Positions 45,744-54,171 of a stretch of DNA of 64,000 bases are shown here, piece after piece. The notes beneath the pieces were generated by a model. It was not told the origin of the DNA, made no database searches, and was given only the letters and a program-made list of their open reading frames with translations. The translations under genes and the position numbers were made by a program. Within the stretch, counting starts at the first letter, position 1. The number at the start of each line of letters is the position of its first letter. The DNA lies in the NCBI GenBank assembly GCA_030425505.1, contig JAUIAB010000007.1, positions 56,890 to 120,889 on the forward strand. Reading direction: 5' to 3'. The stretch is from Bacteroidia bacterium. GTDB taxonomy: Bacteria; Bacteroidota; Bacteroidia; Cytophagales; Flammeovirgaceae.

Positions 45744-47084
45744 TCATTCAAGCTCAATGGATTTCAGCTTAGACCATATCTGATCTAAATAGGTATGGTG
45801 TTCTTGTTTTATAAAGCACGACCTTAGACAAGTTGTATAACTAGAGTTAACTTCGATATCTTCTTTAAAAAGCTTAATTTTTTCACTAGAGTATTTAAAA
45901 ACGGAAAAATAAAGACCTTCTTTTTCTGCTTTTAAAAAGAATTTCTCTGCCTTTTCGCTCATTTCTTTAGTGCTTTTTGCATCGATAGACCAAATAACAA
46001 TATCGAGCTCAGGATCAAAAAAAGCAACAAACTCACTCTCTAAACACAGTCGCTCATAAAAATCTAAAGCTGCTTCTCTGGAAGACTCAACCATGGCAGA
46101 AAACTCTCCCCCCCTCTCTAGTGGAAACATTTTCTGAGTAGCCCAAAGACCTACAGCAGCAGCTCCTGCTCTCGAGCATTCCAGGCTAATTTCTCCCAAA
46201 TGGATTTCATCAGAGCTGTAATACGTATATGGTGAATCATGCAAATAAAACTTGCTTACAGAAGGGTCTTTGAATAAAACACACCCACAGCCATAAGGCT
46301 GAAGACCATGCTTATGCGGGTCAATAACAATACTATCTACTTCACGTAGCAAATTGTAATTTTCTATTGTCTCCTTTCTTAAATTTGAAGCCAAAGTAAA
46401 ATACCCACCATAAGCTGCATCTGCATGAATTCGAAAATGGTATTTTTTCTTTAACTCCAGTAAATCAGCTAGTGGATCAACAGCACCGACACCAGTAGTA
46501 CCCATAGTACAAACAACAGTTCCAACATCTTTCTTTTTTAGAATCTCTTCTAAAGCTTCTACGTCTATTTTTCCGAAACAATCCGTCGGTACTTTCGCAA
46601 AAGACAAACCAAGAACCTCGGATATCCTTTGGTGCGTGTAGTGTGCTTGGTCAGATGCCAAAATTATTTTCTCAGGATGTATTTTTCCTGCAACCCAAAG
46701 TGCTTCCAAATTAGCCATAGTACCACCACCTGTCAAATGCCCTAAATGCTCTTGAAACCCAAACATTTTTGCAATTTCTTTGACGGCTTCTTTTTCCATT
46801 CGAGAGCTTGCTCTACCACCGTCCAATGCATGATTATTTGGGTTAATCCACATGGAAAGCATGTAAGCAACTCTGGCAATAGGATGAGGAGGTTTAAGCA
46901 TTTGACCTACGTAGTAAGGATGGAAATAAGGATAATTATCCCTCATCCTTTCTGCTACTGTCAAAAGAATTTCTTCTATTTTCTCATAGTTATACTGGCT
47001 TTTTATTTCAGGCAAATCAAAACCAGACTCTAATTTTTCTACCGCCTTTTTTAAAATATCGATGGATTTTTTCTCTAAAAGCAT
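45744..47084 (-). CDS. PLP-dependent decarboxylase (group II, glutamate/aromatic-type)
   Basis: A 446-residue fold-type I PLP enzyme: substrate and cofactor motifs are HLTGGGTMANLEALW, TMGTTGVGAVDPLADL, HADAAYGGYFTLAS, and DPHKHGLQPYGCGCVLF with the Schiff-base lysine. The sequence fits group II decarboxylases (glutamate, aromatic amino acid, or diaminobutyrate), but the substrate cannot be told from the sequence. The N-terminus covers YFHPYYVGQMLKPPHPIARV, typical of Bacteroidota members. It converges on the small protein at 45285 with the terminator between. Copy 3 of the 93-bp repeat lies 59 bp upstream of its ATG. Confidence 0.88.
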   Translation of the reverse strand: MLLEKKSIDILKKAVEKLESGFDLPEIKSQYNYEKIEEILLTVAERMRDNYPYFHPYYVGQMLKPPHPIARVAYMLSMWINPNNHALDGGRASSRMEKEAVKEIAKMFGFQEHLGHLTGGGTMANLEALWVAGKIHPEKIILASDQAHYTHQRISEVLGLSFAKVPTDCFGKIDVEALEEILKKKDVGTVVCTMGTTGVGAVDPLADLLELKKKYHFRIHADAAYGGYFTLASNLRKETIENYNLLREVDSIVIDPHKHGLQPYGCGCVLFKDPSVSKFYLHDSPYTYYSSDEIHLGEISLECSRAGAAAVGLWATQKMFPLERGGEFSAMVESSREAALDFYERLCLESEFVAFFDPELDIVIWSIDAKSTKEMSEKAEKFFLKAEKEGLYFSVFKYSSEKIKLFKEDIEVNSSYTTCLRSCFIKQEHHTYLDQIWSKLKSIELE

Positions 47085-47142
47085 TTCTAACCTTTTTTAG
47101 TAATCAACTAACCTCGATCAAACCCACGAGGCATGATAATTA

Positions 47143-47230
47143 AACAGACCATGTCTGATTTAAAATTAAGACACACAGAGTAGTGATTAAGCTGTGTGCC
47201 AAACAAATTAGACAGATTTCAATTTTTTAA
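47143..47230 (+). repeat. 93-bp dispersed repeat, copy 3 (diverged)
   Basis: About 88 bp, opposite in direction to both flanking genes. Begins AACAGACCATGTCTGATTTA as in copies 1 and 2, but has several substitutions in its centre and end (ATTAAGACACACAGAG, AATTAGACAGATTTC). Confidence 0.85.
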
Positions 47231-47261
47231 TCGAAGCAAGCTTCGAGGTATTAAAACCTTA

Positions 47262-48944
47262 CTAAAGAGTAAAGTACTTTTCTATTTCTTCTAAAGTTTT
47301 AGCATTAAGAGTATTTTTTGGCTCTAATGCACCCTTTCTGGCTACTTTAACACCATAACGCATATCTTGTAACCCCTCTTTAGAATGAGCATCGGGATTT
47401 ATACTCAATAAAACTCCTTTTTCCTGTGCGAGATAAACCCACCTCCAATCTAGGTCTAGTCTCCAGGGGTTCGCATTAATCTCTATACAAACATTATTCC
47501 GGGCACATGCATCAATAACCTTCTCAAAATGAATAGGGTAACCATTTCTTCTCAATAATAATCTACCCGTTGGATGTCCTAAAATAGTAGTGTATGGGTT
47601 TTCAATAGCCTTGATTAACCTTTTTGTTGCCTTTTCCTCATCCATATTTAACTGACTGTGGACTGAAGCAACTATATAGTCAAACGTCTTGAGTGCACTC
47701 TCTTCATAATCTAGAGAACCGTTTGATAAAATATCCGATTCAATTCCCTTAAACACCTTGAATGGTGCAAGTTCTTTATTCAAAGCATCTATCTCCTGAT
47801 GCTGCTCTTCAATCCTTTTTTCATTCAGCCCATTAGCATAAAAGGCTGATTTAGAATGATCTGCAATGCCAAAATACGAATACCCTAATCTTTTACACTC
47901 CAAAGCCATCTCTTTAAGAGAATACATACCATCACTGTAGGTAGAATGATTGTGAAGAATTCCTTTTAAATCATCATCAGATACAATTTCTGGGATTCCC
48001 TTTTTCAATAATTCCTTTTCTATACTACCCTCTCGCAGTTCGGGAATGAAATAAGGTAAACTAAGACTCTCGTAAATCTCCTCTTCGCTATTAAAGTCTT
48101 TTTCCAAGGCAGTTTCATACAAAGTTTTCTCTCCTTCTCCTTTTAAACTCAAATGCCTTGGAGATGAACTAAGCAAAAGCTGATTAGACACAAACCTCTG
48201 ATGGCTTGAAAACATCACTTTTACAGGAAAACTATTCTCTACTGTAATCCCTTTCCAAGTGTAAGGTCCTGAGACTACGGGTTGATGCTCCAAGTCACCC
48301 ACCTCATCCAAGGTTTTTGCATACCATTCTTTAGATTCTGTTGCAATAAGAAATTCGATCTGATCTACAACCTCACAGTTTCTTCTATAATCTCCAACAA
48401 CAGAGATAGAATCTCCCTCTTTCTTGACAGACTCCAAAAGCTCCAAGAGCTTTTCAATATATAGTTCCGCCTCATTATACTTTAAAAAAGTAGAGGAAGA
48501 TCGAATAAACTCAATTTCTTGTATGATTTTCTGCTCGGTCTTTCCCCCAAAACCCTTTATCTCTGCAACCTTTCCACTTTTGCATTCAAGATACAGTTGA
48601 TCTACAGTGGTGATATCCAACTCCTTCCAAAGCTGAGCAATCTTTTTTCCTCCTAGACCTTTGATCCGCAACATCTCAATTACTCCTTTTGGTGTTTTAT
48701 GTACAAGTTCATCGTACGCTGGAAGACTTCCTGATTGTACTACCTGTAAAACTTTGTCGGCAGAGCCTTTTGAAAATCCCAGTTCCAGCAAACTATTATA
48801 CTCCAAATTTGCCACATCCTCTTTGGTTTGTTCTAGTCTAAACGCAGTGCTAGCGTAATTCTTGGCTTTGAAAGAGTTCTCCCCATGAATTTCCATGAGA
48901 GTTGCAGTCTCTTTAAAAAAATTTGCAATTTCCTTATTTGTCAA
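47262..48944 (-). CDS. polX: PolX/PHP family protein with degenerate polymerase site
   Basis: About 560 residues from a TTG start at 48944 (LTNKEIANFFKETATLMEIHG; the usual family start, chosen over the first possible TTG or ATG upstream). The N-terminal part is X-family polymerase: helix-hairpin-helix domains (GVIEMLRIKGLGGKKIAQLW) and a palm with VVGDYRRNCEVVDQIEFLIA, where the normal GDIDIL metal-binding aspartates read DQIEFL. The C-terminal part is a PHP domain with GILHNHSTYSDG, FGIADHS, HPTGRLLL and INPDAHS that keeps its histidines, so nuclease activity is likely. Polymerase activity is doubtful. The extra 18 to 19 residues from 49001 are not family-like. Confidence 0.85.
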   Translation of the reverse strand: MTNKEIANFFKETATLMEIHGENSFKAKNYASTAFRLEQTKEDVANLEYNSLLELGFSKGSADKVLQVVQSGSLPAYDELVHKTPKGVIEMLRIKGLGGKKIAQLWKELDITTVDQLYLECKSGKVAEIKGFGGKTEQKIIQEIEFIRSSSTFLKYNEAELYIEKLLELLESVKKEGDSISVVGDYRRNCEVVDQIEFLIATESKEWYAKTLDEVGDLEHQPVVSGPYTWKGITVENSFPVKVMFSSHQRFVSNQLLLSSSPRHLSLKGEGEKTLYETALEKDFNSEEEIYESLSLPYFIPELREGSIEKELLKKGIPEIVSDDDLKGILHNHSTYSDGMYSLKEMALECKRLGYSYFGIADHSKSAFYANGLNEKRIEEQHQEIDALNKELAPFKVFKGIESDILSNGSLDYEESALKTFDYIVASVHSQLNMDEEKATKRLIKAIENPYTTILGHPTGRLLLRRNGYPIHFEKVIDACARNNVCIEINANPWRLDLDWRWVYLAQEKGVLLSINPDAHSKEGLQDMRYGVKVARKGALEPKNTLNAKTLEEIEKYFTL

Positions 48945-49040
48945 TGTCAGAGTACTTTTTAGAATAAACAACAAATATCCCTTACATAAATCCAAAATCA
49001 AATTACTTGGAATTTTGTAGAGCTAAATTTTATAAAATAA

Positions 49041-49134
49041 GACACCCTTTCGCAGTGCCCATCCGGCGGGTCGAGCCTGCCCAGCCCTACCAAATCCATT
49101 TCGGTCTCGCCCTGCGCCTCCAAGCCTAGGGTGC
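49041..49134 (-). repeat. GC-rich dispersed repeat, copy C
   Basis: About 94 bp of GC-rich DNA in reverse orientation to copies A and B. Its reverse complement reads GCACCCTAGGCTTGGAGGCG and later GGCAGGCTCGACCCGCCGG, then AAAGGGTGTC, matching the shared blocks. Confidence 0.7.
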
Positions 49135-49279
49135 GTAGTCTTTAGTGGCACTTGTTTTTGCTGAAAAAGCATTAATTTGTGATTTACTTAAGGTAGGTAT
49201 CTGGAAAGCTTTTTATGTTCAGTAGTAGTAAAGCATTTAAAAGACATTACTATCATTTATTTAAAAGTTGAAACACTTA

Positions 49280-49921
49280 ATGGTTGAAAGTTATAAATTG
49301 ACTGAGCTTCAAGAATGCCTGATAAATCTTCAGTTGATTTTTAGTGAATTATATTTTGATTATCAAGATGCTAAAAACATTCAATCTGACAACAGTTTTT
49401 TAAAAGTCTCATTAACAAAATATTGGTATATCCGTATATGCTCATTTTTAGAAGAGTATGAAATTTTAAATCGACTTGCTAAAAATAATGAAGATCTAAA
49501 AGATACACTTTACGTATGTGCTCCAATTGTTCGAAATTTGGAAAAATATAAGGGGTTGAGAAAAATGAAAAACTTAATGCTTGCTCATTTTAACCGCGAC
49601 AAACAACAAAAATTTAAGCCTTGGTGGGAAGAGTTAAAAGGGTTTAGAAAGCCACTGCGTGAGGATGATATAAAAGAGCTATACGAGTCAATAGCATTTA
49701 TAAAAGACTTACTTTTCCTAAGACATAAGAATGAATGGGAGCAAACAATTCATTATTTAAAAATTTCAGTAAAGCTGTTTATAAAAGAGGATATTGATTT
49801 TCAGAATAAGATGAAACAAGTAGAGAAATCAATGTCAGACATAAATAAAGAAGTCTTAAAAAGAATGAAAGAAAAAAACATTAAACCTCTTAATGAAATC
49901 GAAAAAGAAAGAGGCTATTGA
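49280..49921 (+). CDS. Hypothetical cytosolic protein of 213 residues
   Basis: A helical, charged protein without signal or membrane segment; segments include TEL-QECLINLQLIFSELYFD near the N-terminus and KNEWEQTIHYLKISVKLF near the C-terminus, with a lysine-rich tail. I recognise no family. ATG 49280 is preferred to TTG 49268. It lies 160 bp upstream of a toxin-antitoxin pair and has a similarly high AT content, suggesting an accessory origin. Confidence 0.6.
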   Translation: MVESYKLTELQECLINLQLIFSELYFDYQDAKNIQSDNSFLKVSLTKYWYIRICSFLEEYEILNRLAKNNEDLKDTLYVCAPIVRNLEKYKGLRKMKNLMLAHFNRDKQQKFKPWWEELKGFRKPLREDDIKELYESIAFIKDLLFLRHKNEWEQTIHYLKISVKLFIKEDIDFQNKMKQVEKSMSDINKEVLKRMKEKNIKPLNEIEKERGY

Positions 49922-50041
49922 TATATTGCACAATGTTGAGACCGTTCTTCTGTTCAAATCATGCAAAGTATAATAGAAACGTGAGAGTTCGAATTATACT
50001 TTAAATTTTTCTTTCACCAAAACTTGCCTTAACTATAAAAA

Positions 50042-50071
50042 CACGTGTAAAATAAAAATAAAATGCACGTG
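50042..50071. promoter_or_regulatory. Two CACGTG sites upstream of the toxin-antitoxin pair
   Basis: CACGTG occurs at 50042-50047 and 50066-50071, 24 bp apart. The pair lies 50-80 bp before the antitoxin ATG, where an autoregulatory operator of the antitoxin would be expected. Confidence 0.35.
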
Positions 50072-50123
50072 ATTTAAAAATAATTTGTTACTTTATGAAA
50101 GAATAACTCTAAAGTATCATCCA

Positions 50124-50375
50124 ATGAATACAAAACTGACATTAACTATAGAAAGAGATATAATAGAGCGAGCGAAAAATTATGCAAAAAATAGAAACCG
50201 AAGCTTGTCCGATATCATTGAAAACTACTTAAAACTTCTAACCGAAAAAGAGCAGAAAAATGAAGGTTCTAAGCTTAACCCTATAGTTGAATCATTAAAA
50301 GGCTCATTCAAAATGCCAAAGAATATGGACTATAAAAAAGAACTTAGAGATCGTTTGGAAAAAAAATACTTATAA
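50124..50375 (+). CDS. Ribbon-helix-helix antitoxin (DUF6364-like, VapB role)
   Basis: 83 residues from the ATG at 50124 (the ORF is open upstream, but that part is not family-like). Starts MNTKLTLTIERDIIERAKNY, the strand-helix-helix DNA-binding part, followed by NRSLSDIIENYLKLLTEKE. The C-terminal KGSFKMPKNMDYKKELRDRL segment is the toxin-neutralising tail typical of these antitoxins. It overlaps the PIN toxin gene by one base (TAATG), so the pair is translationally coupled. It should repress its own promoter, perhaps at the two CACGTG sites. Confidence 0.85.
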   Translation: MNTKLTLTIERDIIERAKNYAKNRNRSLSDIIENYLKLLTEKEQKNEGSKLNPIVESLKGSFKMPKNMDYKKELRDRLEKKYL

Positions 50376-50797
50376 TGGAAAAAGTTTTATTAGATACCGA
50401 TGTATTGATGGACTTCTTTTTTGACAGGAAACCTTTTGCAAGATACTCAACAAAGTTAATAAACCTTTGCGCTGAAAGGCAAATCCAAGGGTATACAACA
50501 CCAGTAATAATTTCAAACGTTTATTACTTGCTCCGAAAAGTGGCTAAACATAATATTATTGTAGAAAAGATAAAACAACTTTTAACTATAATTGATATTG
50601 TGAAAATGGATAAAAATGTAGTTTTGAGTGCATTAAACTCAGAGTTTAAAGATTTTGAAGATGCATTACAAAACTTTTCTGCAATTGAAAACGGACAAAT
50701 TAAAATTATCCTAACTAGGAATTTAAAAGACTTTAAAAAGAGTGAATTAGCGATACTAACACCTGAAACTTATTTAAAAGGAAAAAACAACGGTTAA
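50375..50797 (+). CDS. PIN-domain toxin (VapC-type)
   Basis: 140-residue ribonuclease toxin of the PIN family. The acidic metal-site residues are seen in LLDTDVLMDFFFDRKPF (Asp7, and Asp9 or Asp13), Glu33-type AERQIQG, FEDALQNFSAIENG (the typical EDALQ block), and a final Asp-rich NLKDFKKSEL. The Bacteroidota subtype reads EDAL-NFSA, as here. Probable role is cleavage of RNA under stress, held in check by the antitoxin upstream. Confidence 0.9.
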   Translation: MEKVLLDTDVLMDFFFDRKPFARYSTKLINLCAERQIQGYTTPVIISNVYYLLRKVAKHNIIVEKIKQLLTIIDIVKMDKNVVLSALNSEFKDFEDALQNFSAIENGQIKIILTRNLKDFKKSELAILTPETYLKGKNNG

Positions 50798-50918
50798 CTC
50801 GTATAAACGCAATGCTAGTGAAAATGATAAAACCTGAATAAGTAAAGTAGAAACAAACATATTCGAAAAGTCGATTTCAATTACCAGGTACTCATAGTTG
50901 ATAATAAATAGCTACAAA

Positions 50919-51443
50919 ATGCTCAAAAAAATAGCAATCATAGGTTCTGAATCTACGGGAAAAAGCACCTTAGCAAAAAAGCTTGCAGAGTACTATAAAA
51001 CAGAGTGGGTGCCAGAGTTTGCAAGATCCTACCTAAATAGTTTAGATAGAAACTATAATCAAGAAGATCTTCTCAAAATAGCAAAAGGTCAGCTGGACTG
51101 GGAAAGTGAAAAAGAAAAAGCAGCCAAGCAAATACTATTTTGTGATACTAGCTTAATCGTCATCAAAATATGGAGTGAGCATAAATACGGTGAGGTAAAC
51201 CCTTGGGTTTTAGAACAACTAGAAAATAATAAGTATAACTTTTACTTACTTACCAATATTGACATACCTTGGGAAGCAGATCCCCAAAGAGAGCATCCAG
51301 ATGAAGAGCAAAGAGAATACTTCTTCAAAAAGTATAAAACCTATTTGCAAGGAAAGAATTTGCCCTATTCTGTAGTATCTGGAACAGGAAATAAAAGGAT
51401 AAATTCAGCTATGGATGCTTTGAAAGAAAACCACATTTTATAA
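50919..51443 (+). CDS. NadR-like AAA ATPase/kinase (nicotinamide riboside kinase-type)
   Basis: 174 residues from the ATG at 50919 (MLKKIAIIGSESTGKSTLAK). The P-loop GSESTGKST, RSYLNSLDRNYNQEDL, the CDTSLIVIKIWSEHKYG stretch and NIDIPWEADPQREHPDEEQR are hallmarks of the nucleoside kinase half of NadR and its single-domain relatives in Bacteroidota. These phosphorylate a nucleoside such as nicotinamide riboside and often occur beside PnuC- or PnuT-type vitamin transporters. It ends 7 bp before the conserved bases of a TPP riboswitch begin, and no PnuC-type gene is present in the window. Confidence 0.85.
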   Translation: MLKKIAIIGSESTGKSTLAKKLAEYYKTEWVPEFARSYLNSLDRNYNQEDLLKIAKGQLDWESEKEKAAKQILFCDTSLIVIKIWSEHKYGEVNPWVLEQLENNKYNFYLLTNIDIPWEADPQREHPDEEQREYFFKKYKTYLQGKNLPYSVVSGTGNKRINSAMDALKENHIL

Positions 51444-51449
51444 GTTTGC

Positions 51450-51590
51450 AGCTTTAAGGGGTGCCAAAAGATCTTTATGAGTGTTTTAAATAGCTTCTGT
51501 TTGGCTTTTTATCACTCGTAACTCTTGTTCTGGCTGAGATCATACCCATTGAACCTGCCCAGATAATGCTGGGAAGGGAGTATGATAACC
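51450..51590 (+). promoter_or_regulatory. TPP (thiamine pyrophosphate) riboswitch
   Basis: Conserved THI-element bases occur in order: GGGGTGCC (51458-51465), then after a long P3-like variable stem GGCTGAGAT (51532-51540) and ACCC, GAACCTG (51551-51557), and AATGCTGGGAAGGGAGTATG (51565-51584). A possible expression-platform hairpin, GTGAAG (51595-51600) with CTTCAC (51607-51612), follows. It controls the TonB receptor at 51721. Confidence 0.92.
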
Positions 51591-51628
51591 GAAAGTGAAG
51601 TCCCCTCTTCACATATGGTTAAAAATAA

Positions 51629-51720
51629 AACAAACCATGTCTGATTTAAAACTGAGGCACACACGAAGCAATGGTTAAGATGTATGCCAAAAAAAAAGGC
51701 AGGTCACAAATTTTACACAC
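51629..51720 (+). repeat. 93-bp dispersed repeat, copy 4, ending at a start codon
   Basis: Begins AACAAACCATGTCTGATTTA and runs to the base before the ATG at 51721. It lies between the riboswitch and the receptor gene. As in copy 2, no gap is left before the start codon. Confidence 0.9.
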
Positions 51721-54171
51721 ATGAAGAAACTAGTTATTACTACCCTATTCTGGTCTATTTTCTCAATTTCATTTGCACAGCATGTATTAAAAGGAAAAGT
51801 GAAAAATCAAAGTGGAGATCCCTTGCCAAGTGCGAATGTTCAACTCAAAATTCTTGAAAAAGCTACATCAACGGATGAAAATGGGAACTTTGTTTTTCCC
51901 AAAGTTCCTGCTGGGAAACGGCAAATTCAGATATCCTATATTGGATATAAAACCCATGTGCAAAGCATCGAAGTAAACCGAGATGTAAACCTATCTTTCG
52001 AGTTAGAAGAAGAAGCTTTTATCAATGAAGAAGTAGTGGTTTATTCCACACGAGCTAATGAAAAAACGCCTACTACTTACAGTAACTTCTCCAAGCAAAA
52101 AATCGAGGAAAGAAATTTAGGTCAGGATTTGCCTATACTGGTGAACTTCACACCATCTGTGGTTGCTACCTCTGATGCGGGAGCTGGGATCGGATACACT
52201 GGTATGAGAATAAGAGGTTCTGACGCAACACGTATAAATGTGACTGTAAATGGAGTTCCAATCAATGATTCAGAGTCTCATGGTGTATTTTGGGTCAATA
52301 TGCCTGACCTATCTTCTTCACTAAGTAATATTCAGATTCAGAGAGGAGTAGGAACAAGTTCCAATGGTGCAGCAGCTTTTGGTGCTACGGTCAACTTGCA
52401 AACCAATACTGTTTCAAAAAAAAGTTTTGTAGAAATAAACAACACTTTTGGGAGCTTTAATACAGTTAAAAACAATATCATATTAAACTCTGGGTTGCTG
52501 AAAGATCGTTTTAACTTTGAGGGAAGGGTATCGAGAATTACCTCGGATGGATATATCGATAGATCTTCTTCCAACTTAAAATCCTATTACTTTTCTGGTG
52601 GTTATTTTGGAGAAAAAACCATGCTAAAAGCCATAGTATTTGGTGGAAAAGAAATAACTCAACAAGCATGGTATGGAACGCCAGAAGCTAGATTGAATGG
52701 AAATCAAGAGAAACTGCAAGAAGTTATTGAACTTTCTGGCGAATACGATACCCCGCAGCAAATTGATAACCTCTTAAACTCAGATAGAAGATTTAACTAC
52801 TATCTCTATGATAATGAAGTGGATAACTACAGCCAAGATCATTATCAATTGCACTTTAGTTACTCTATAAGTGAACATCTAAATTTAAATACAGCACTAC
52901 ACTACACCTATGGTAGTGGCTATTTTGAGCAGTTTAAATATGATGATGATTTTTCTGATTACGGGCTTGGTAATTTGGTAATAGGAGACAGTACAATTAC
53001 CTCTTCAGACATTATAAGAAGACGATGGCTAGATAATGACTTTTATGGTCTTACTTACTCTCTTAATTACTCTAAAAACAATATAGATCTGACTCTTGGT
53101 GGCGGATATAACATTTATGATGGAGACCATTTTGGAGAAATTATTTGGTCAGAGTTTGCCAATGGTACAGATATAAGAGACAGATACTATGATGGAGTTG
53201 GTGAAAAGAGAGATTTCAACACATATCTGAAGGTTAACTATCAACTTAACGACCAACTAAATCTCTTTGGAGATCTACAAGTAAGAACAATTAGTTATGA
53301 AACGAGTGGCTCTGACAACGACCATAAGGTATACGATGTAAATACAGACTTTACGTTTTTTAATCCAAAGTTTGGGCTAACCTATGCTTTAAATAAAAAT
53401 ATGGATGTGTACGCCTCTTATGCCATTGGCAATAGAGAACCAATACGATCCGATTTTATTGATGCCGCTGAAGGAACAGAGCCTAAGCAAGAGACAATGC
53501 AAAACGTAGAAGGAGGGGTAAGAGGAAAAGGCAACAATCTACATTATAGTGCTAATATTTACTGGATGGACTATAAAAACCAGTTGGTTTTAACAGGTGA
53601 AGTGAATGATGTGGGTGCTTCTGTAAGAACAAATGTTCCTGATAGTTATAGAATGGGAGTAGAACTAGTGGGATATTACCAAATTACCCCTAACTTAAGT
53701 TGGGGCGCTAACCTGACACTAAGTCAAAATAAAATTAAAGAGTTTACAGAGACTGTTTATGATTATGCATTTGCCGGTGAAGAGTCTATTATTAGAAATG
53801 AATTTCAAGATACAGACATTAGCTTTTCTCCCAATATAGTTGGGAGCAGTGAAATTACATGGAAGCAAGGTGGTTTTACCGCTCAGTTACTAAGTAAATA
53901 TGTAGGCAAACAGTATTTGGATAACACAAACAATGAAGATAGAGCCATAGACTCATATTTCACAAATGACTTTAGGCTTAGCTATGGTTTCTCTACCAGA
54001 AATATATCTAGAATAGAAGTGAACCTATTGGTTAATAATATCTTTAACCGAAGGTATTCTTCCAATGGTTATACTTGGGGTTATTTGTTTGATGGATCGT
54101 TATATCAGCAAAATAATTATTATCCTCAGGCGGAAAGAAACTTTTTGGTTGGGCTGAAAGTAAGAATTTAG
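51721..54171 (+). CDS. TonB-dependent receptor under TPP-riboswitch control (likely thiamine uptake)
   Basis: An 816-residue outer-membrane receptor: signal peptide (VITTLFWSIFSISFAQ), a CarboxypepD_reg-like domain at about residues 20-105 (VLKGKVKNQSGDPLPSANVQ), a plug with GAGIGYTGMRIRGSDATRIN and VTVNGVPINDSESHG, and a barrel ending FLVGLKVRI. The riboswitch upstream makes a thiamine-related substrate likely; TPP-regulated TonB receptors of Bacteroidota (called OMR1) have been proposed as thiamine-compound transporters. It is 4 bp overlapping, tail to tail, with the opposite-strand gene. Confidence 0.92.
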   Translation: MKKLVITTLFWSIFSISFAQHVLKGKVKNQSGDPLPSANVQLKILEKATSTDENGNFVFPKVPAGKRQIQISYIGYKTHVQSIEVNRDVNLSFELEEEAFINEEVVVYSTRANEKTPTTYSNFSKQKIEERNLGQDLPILVNFTPSVVATSDAGAGIGYTGMRIRGSDATRINVTVNGVPINDSESHGVFWVNMPDLSSSLSNIQIQRGVGTSSNGAAAFGATVNLQTNTVSKKSFVEINNTFGSFNTVKNNIILNSGLLKDRFNFEGRVSRITSDGYIDRSSSNLKSYYFSGGYFGEKTMLKAIVFGGKEITQQAWYGTPEARLNGNQEKLQEVIELSGEYDTPQQIDNLLNSDRRFNYYLYDNEVDNYSQDHYQLHFSYSISEHLNLNTALHYTYGSGYFEQFKYDDDFSDYGLGNLVIGDSTITSSDIIRRRWLDNDFYGLTYSLNYSKNNIDLTLGGGYNIYDGDHFGEIIWSEFANGTDIRDRYYDGVGEKRDFNTYLKVNYQLNDQLNLFGDLQVRTISYETSGSDNDHKVYDVNTDFTFFNPKFGLTYALNKNMDVYASYAIGNREPIRSDFIDAAEGTEPKQETMQNVEGGVRGKGNNLHYSANIYWMDYKNQLVLTGEVNDVGASVRTNVPDSYRMGVELVGYYQITPNLSWGANLTLSQNKIKEFTETVYDYAFAGEESIIRNEFQDTDISFSPNIVGSSEITWKQGGFTAQLLSKYVGKQYLDNTNNEDRAIDSYFTNDFRLSYGFSTRNISRIEVNLLVNNIFNRRYSSNGYTWGYLFDGSLYQQNNYYPQAERNFLVGLKVRI

